Assembly: GCA_032158125.1 (NCBI GenBank)
Contig: JASKOT010000024.1
Location: forward strand, 62,001 to 126,000
Reading direction: 5' to 3'
Origin: Papiliotrema nemorosa
Taxonomy: Eukaryota > Basidiomycota > Tremellomycetes > Tremellales > Rhynchogastremaceae
DNA: 64,000 bases
Position numbers and translations under genes: made by a program. The notes under the pieces were generated by a model. It saw only the letters and a list, made by a program, of their open reading frames with translations, had not been told where the DNA came from and did no database searches. Positions 61,568-64,000 of the stretch are shown here, in pieces. The stretch's first letter is position 1. Each line of letters begins with the position of its first letter.

Positions 61568-61659
61568 ATATCTAGACGCATGAACATGATCTCGTACCCA
61601 TTCCATGCATGTGATGACTCCGCCATTGTACAACTCTATCATCGCTTATTGCGAGACCT

Positions 61660-63183
61660 CTACTCTTTCTTGCCCCATCCTTGCTCCTCCATGATGCTCA
61701 GACAGCTCTCAATGACACCGACGGCATGGTCACATTGCTCCTTATTGACGATGAGTGCTGGGACCAGTCGAACGGCGTCTTTACCGGCGGTCAGGAGCAA
61801 AACGCCTCGCTCTCGAGCCAGTTTGACCAGCTCGGCCGGTGCCTTTTCATCTTTGAATGGGATACCTCGAATCAGACCTCGACCTCGGAGATCGCTCGCT
61901 ACCATAGAAGGGAACAATTGCGGCAACCTGGAGATGAGCTCATCGAGGTGAGCGGCAGTGTCGTTGAGAGTGGCCAAAAACTGCTCATTGTTGAGTCGAG
62001 AAAGGACGTGAACTCCGAGAGCAGTCGCGAGGGGTTGACCACCGAATGTCGTACCGTGAGATCCGACGCTGATGATCTGTGCGACTTTGTCTCGGACCAT
62101 GATGGCACCGATCGGGAATCCATTGGCGAGAGGTTTAGCCATGGTGACAATATCTGGTTGAGCGTCTTTAGGGTACTTCGAGTGAGCCCACATTGTTCCC
62201 GATCGGAACAGTCCACACTGAACGTCAATCCCAAATACAAAGGTACGTATGGTGTGTCCCGAACTCACCTGAATCTCGTCGAAGATGAGGACAGCCCCAA
62301 CTTCTCGACACCTCTTCCCGATCTTCTCCAACCATTCAATCTTTCCGGTTCCTACACCCCCCTCACCCTGGATGGGCTCTACGATGACTCCACACGTACT
62401 CTCGTCGATCAACGCCGCAATCTTCGAATCGTCCATATCGTTGTACTCTCCAACTTTGACATCCGGGATCAAGGGCGCAAACGGACCCTGGTATTTCGGA
62501 TTGGGAGTGACCGATAAAGCACCCATGGATCGACCATGGAAGGCATTTGTGAAGCACACAATTCCAGTCTTGGAAGATCCTTCTTTGCCCATAGCTGCGG
62601 CTGTCTCCTTGCCGTATTTCCTAGCGAATTTCAAAGCACCCTCGTTGGCCTCCGTCCCACTGTTTGCAAAGAAGACCTTGCCTCCCGTTTCTCCAGTCTG
62701 GAGTCCAAGTCCTCCATGTTGTTTCGTACCCTCTATCAAAGCCTTGGCGAGTTCTCCAGCATACTCGTTCCAATAGACGTTGGACGCGTGAGACAGTTTG
62801 GCCGACTGTTCATTCAATACTTTGTTGAATTGAGCATCAGAGTGACCCAGGGCAGTCACAGCGATACCGGCTGTGAAATCGAGATAGTCTCGATCAGACG
62901 AGTCGGTGAGAGTGAGACCCGAGCCTTTGGTAAACAGTATGGACGGTCGAGCGTAGGTGTTCAAGAGGTAGTTGGTGTGTTCGGAGATGAGGTCAGAGGT
63001 GGATTGGGGGCAGGTGTCGGGATGGGTAACCTTGGTGTACGACTTGTTGGCCTGGCGTCAGCTCCAGCATTAAAGCCATCTCACTGTCAAATCCGAAGAC
63101 GTCGCATAATTTCGAGCGACGATACTTCGGAAGCCGCCCAGGCGTCGTGCGGCCATTCGGGTCGAAGACATTGCTGCGCTCAT
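61660..63183 (-). CDS. ARG8: Acetylornithine aminotransferase, mitochondrial (Arg8)
   Basis: PLP enzyme converting N-acetylglutamate semialdehyde to N-acetylornithine in the arginine pathway. About 455 residues. The N terminus MSAAMSSTRMAARRLGGFRS and IVARNYATSS is a classic Arg/Ser-rich mitochondrial presequence. Then HTNYLLNTYARPSILFTKGS, DYLDFTAGIAVTALGHS, VFFANSGTEANEGALKFARK, NAFHGRSMGALSVT, VEPIQGEGGV, LIFDEIQ-CGLFRSGTMWAHS, DIVTMAKPLANGFPIGA (PLP lysine) and HGTTFGGQPLATA. The DEIQ-CG join crosses an intron. It is convergent with the GH5 gene (92 bp). Confidence 0.95.
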
Positions 63184-63332
63184 CGCGGTATCTTGGTCGT
63201 CGCGTTAGAGTTCCACGAGTCCGGTTTCCTGATGTGGGACGGGTGGTTTGAGAGAGATCGTCAAAAGCTCGACGACTTGAATTTTACCCGCGAGTCGAGA
63301 TAAGGCACGGAGATTGCAACGTGACCGGAAGC

Positions 63333-63336
63333 AAAA
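63333..63336 (-). terminator. RNA polymerase III terminator (TTTT) of tRNA-Gln
   Basis: The minus strand reads TTTT four bases after the tRNA 3' end (plus-strand AAAA), the expected Pol III stop signal. Confidence 0.7.
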
Positions 63337-63340
63337 GGGT

Positions 63341-63426
63341 AGGTCTTACTGAGACTCGAACTCAGGTTACCGGAAGGTGATAAATAAATCAGAATCCGAT
63401 GTACTAACCGACTATACGATAAGACC
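63341..63426 (-). tRNA. tRNA-Gln (anticodon CTG) with a 13-nt intron
   Basis: On the minus strand the acceptor stem is GGTCTTA/TAAGACC and the D arm is GTAT-AGTCGGTTA-GTAC. The anticodon stem is TCGGA/TCCGG with loop TTCTGAT, the T arm is CTGAG-TTCGAGT-CTCAG, and the discriminator is T. The 13-nt intron lies one base 3' of the anticodon, the standard place. All arms pair and the mature length is 73 nt. A-box and B-box sequences are intact. Confidence 0.88.
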
Positions 63427-63979
63427 AATCAACAATCTCTTTCTTCTTCTTTCAAATCTATATACCACAAAAAAAGGCTTCTGCGACTGTGGCTTTCTAT
63501 CGATGCGTCTTCTTCGCTCTAGTCTGGTCCCGCAAGAGTACTGATGCCCATAAGGTGAGTGGTCATGGAGATCGTATGCTGTGTGGCAGTTCTGTCCGGA
63601 CCACTTGGGGACCCATGTGAACCCACTTCTCGAAAGTGGATCTCGTACTGTGTGGCGAGTCAGAGCTTCCTTTCCCATGCACGTTACGGGTCAGAGCTCG
63701 GGTGCTTCGCCTCACATAAGTGACACGCCTCGCCTCAGTAGATTGTGGGTTTTGTTCTCACATTAGTCTCCACATCTATCCGGTCATGCACAATGAATGC
63801 TCCAGAGCTTCTGATTGCCTCGCTAACACGTCAATCGCGGGCAAGAACCATCTCATGGGCTCGCTTTCATATATCGCATCTGCTCTTGAGCAGGTATATA
63901 TAGATGCCTTTCTTTGACAAAGCCTCTTATCCACTTCCAGCTTCCACCCTCTCTCATCGCCACCACCAAGTCCACACCA
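63427..63979. other. Intergenic: right-edge promoter region
   Basis: No gene. GTATATATAG at about 63894-63903 is a good TATA element. It is followed by a C/T- and C/A-rich leader leading to an ATG at 63980. Confidence 0.5.
63894..63903 (+). promoter_or_regulatory. Candidate TATA box for the gene at the right edge
   Basis: GTATATATAG, followed by a pyrimidine-rich stretch and an ATG 77 bp downstream. Confidence 0.5.
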
Positions 63980-64000
63980 ATGTCAATCCACCCCCGAACC
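63980..64000 (+). CDS. Probable start of a gene cut by the window edge
   Basis: ATG after a CACC/CAAG-rich leader and 77 bp downstream of a TATA box; only MSIHPRT is visible before the window ends. Nothing can be said of its function. Confidence 0.4.

Noticed and set aside
61681..62517. 278-codon plus-strand ORF opposite ARG8
   Set aside because: Antisense shadow of a strongly biased, conserved coding exon; no homology.

Overview
The window looks like nuclear DNA from an intron-dense basidiomycete, most likely a tremellomycete (Cryptococcus/Kwoniella relatives). Nearly every gene is cut by many introns of about 40-60 nt with GT...CTNAC...AG signals. Gene content fits too: a white-collar-1-type LOV protein with no zinc finger in the traced model, a UreG with a histidine-rich head, an endoglycoceramidase-related GH5 enzyme and a bacterial-type glutamine synthetase. 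I see no transposon, CRISPR array, rRNA or viral sequence.

Layout. 0.2-9.4 kb: Pbs2 MAPKK, eIF4A, Pet100, a beta-lactamase-fold hydrolase and a short-chain dehydrogenase. 9.6-20.3 kb: Mon2, Erg27, Lsm3 and a STE20/FRAY-type kinase. 20.7-28 kb: a gene-poor stretch with orphan ORFs and three small Zn(II)2Cys6 proteins, all with the zinc cluster in the C-terminal half. 28-36.3 kb: the blue-light receptor (WC-1/Bwc1 type), XPB/Ssl2 and Sof1. 36.4-41 kb: three same-strand genes forming a divergent paralog family I cannot name. 41.3-50.2 kb: Sym1/Mpv17, glutamine synthetase, Ung1, Ecm2/RBM22, Rpb5 and an unknown protein. 50.6-63.4 kb: ABCC transporter, Ure7/UreG, GH5 glycosidase, Arg8 and an intron-containing tRNA-Gln(CTG). 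A further gene probably begins at the right edge.

Most genes are unrelated housekeeping genes arranged as divergent or convergent neighbours, not as pathways. The most unusual features are in exon architecture and in the unknown loci. Two genes (MON2, SOF1) have a first coding exon that is only the ATG. The LOV domain needs an 11-nt microexon, and the glutamine synthetase needs a 17-nt one. The unnamed tandem family at 36.4-41 kb and the Zn2Cys6 cluster are the best candidates for undescribed biology. Gene models were spliced by eye: outer ends are usually firm, but some internal splice sites are tentative.
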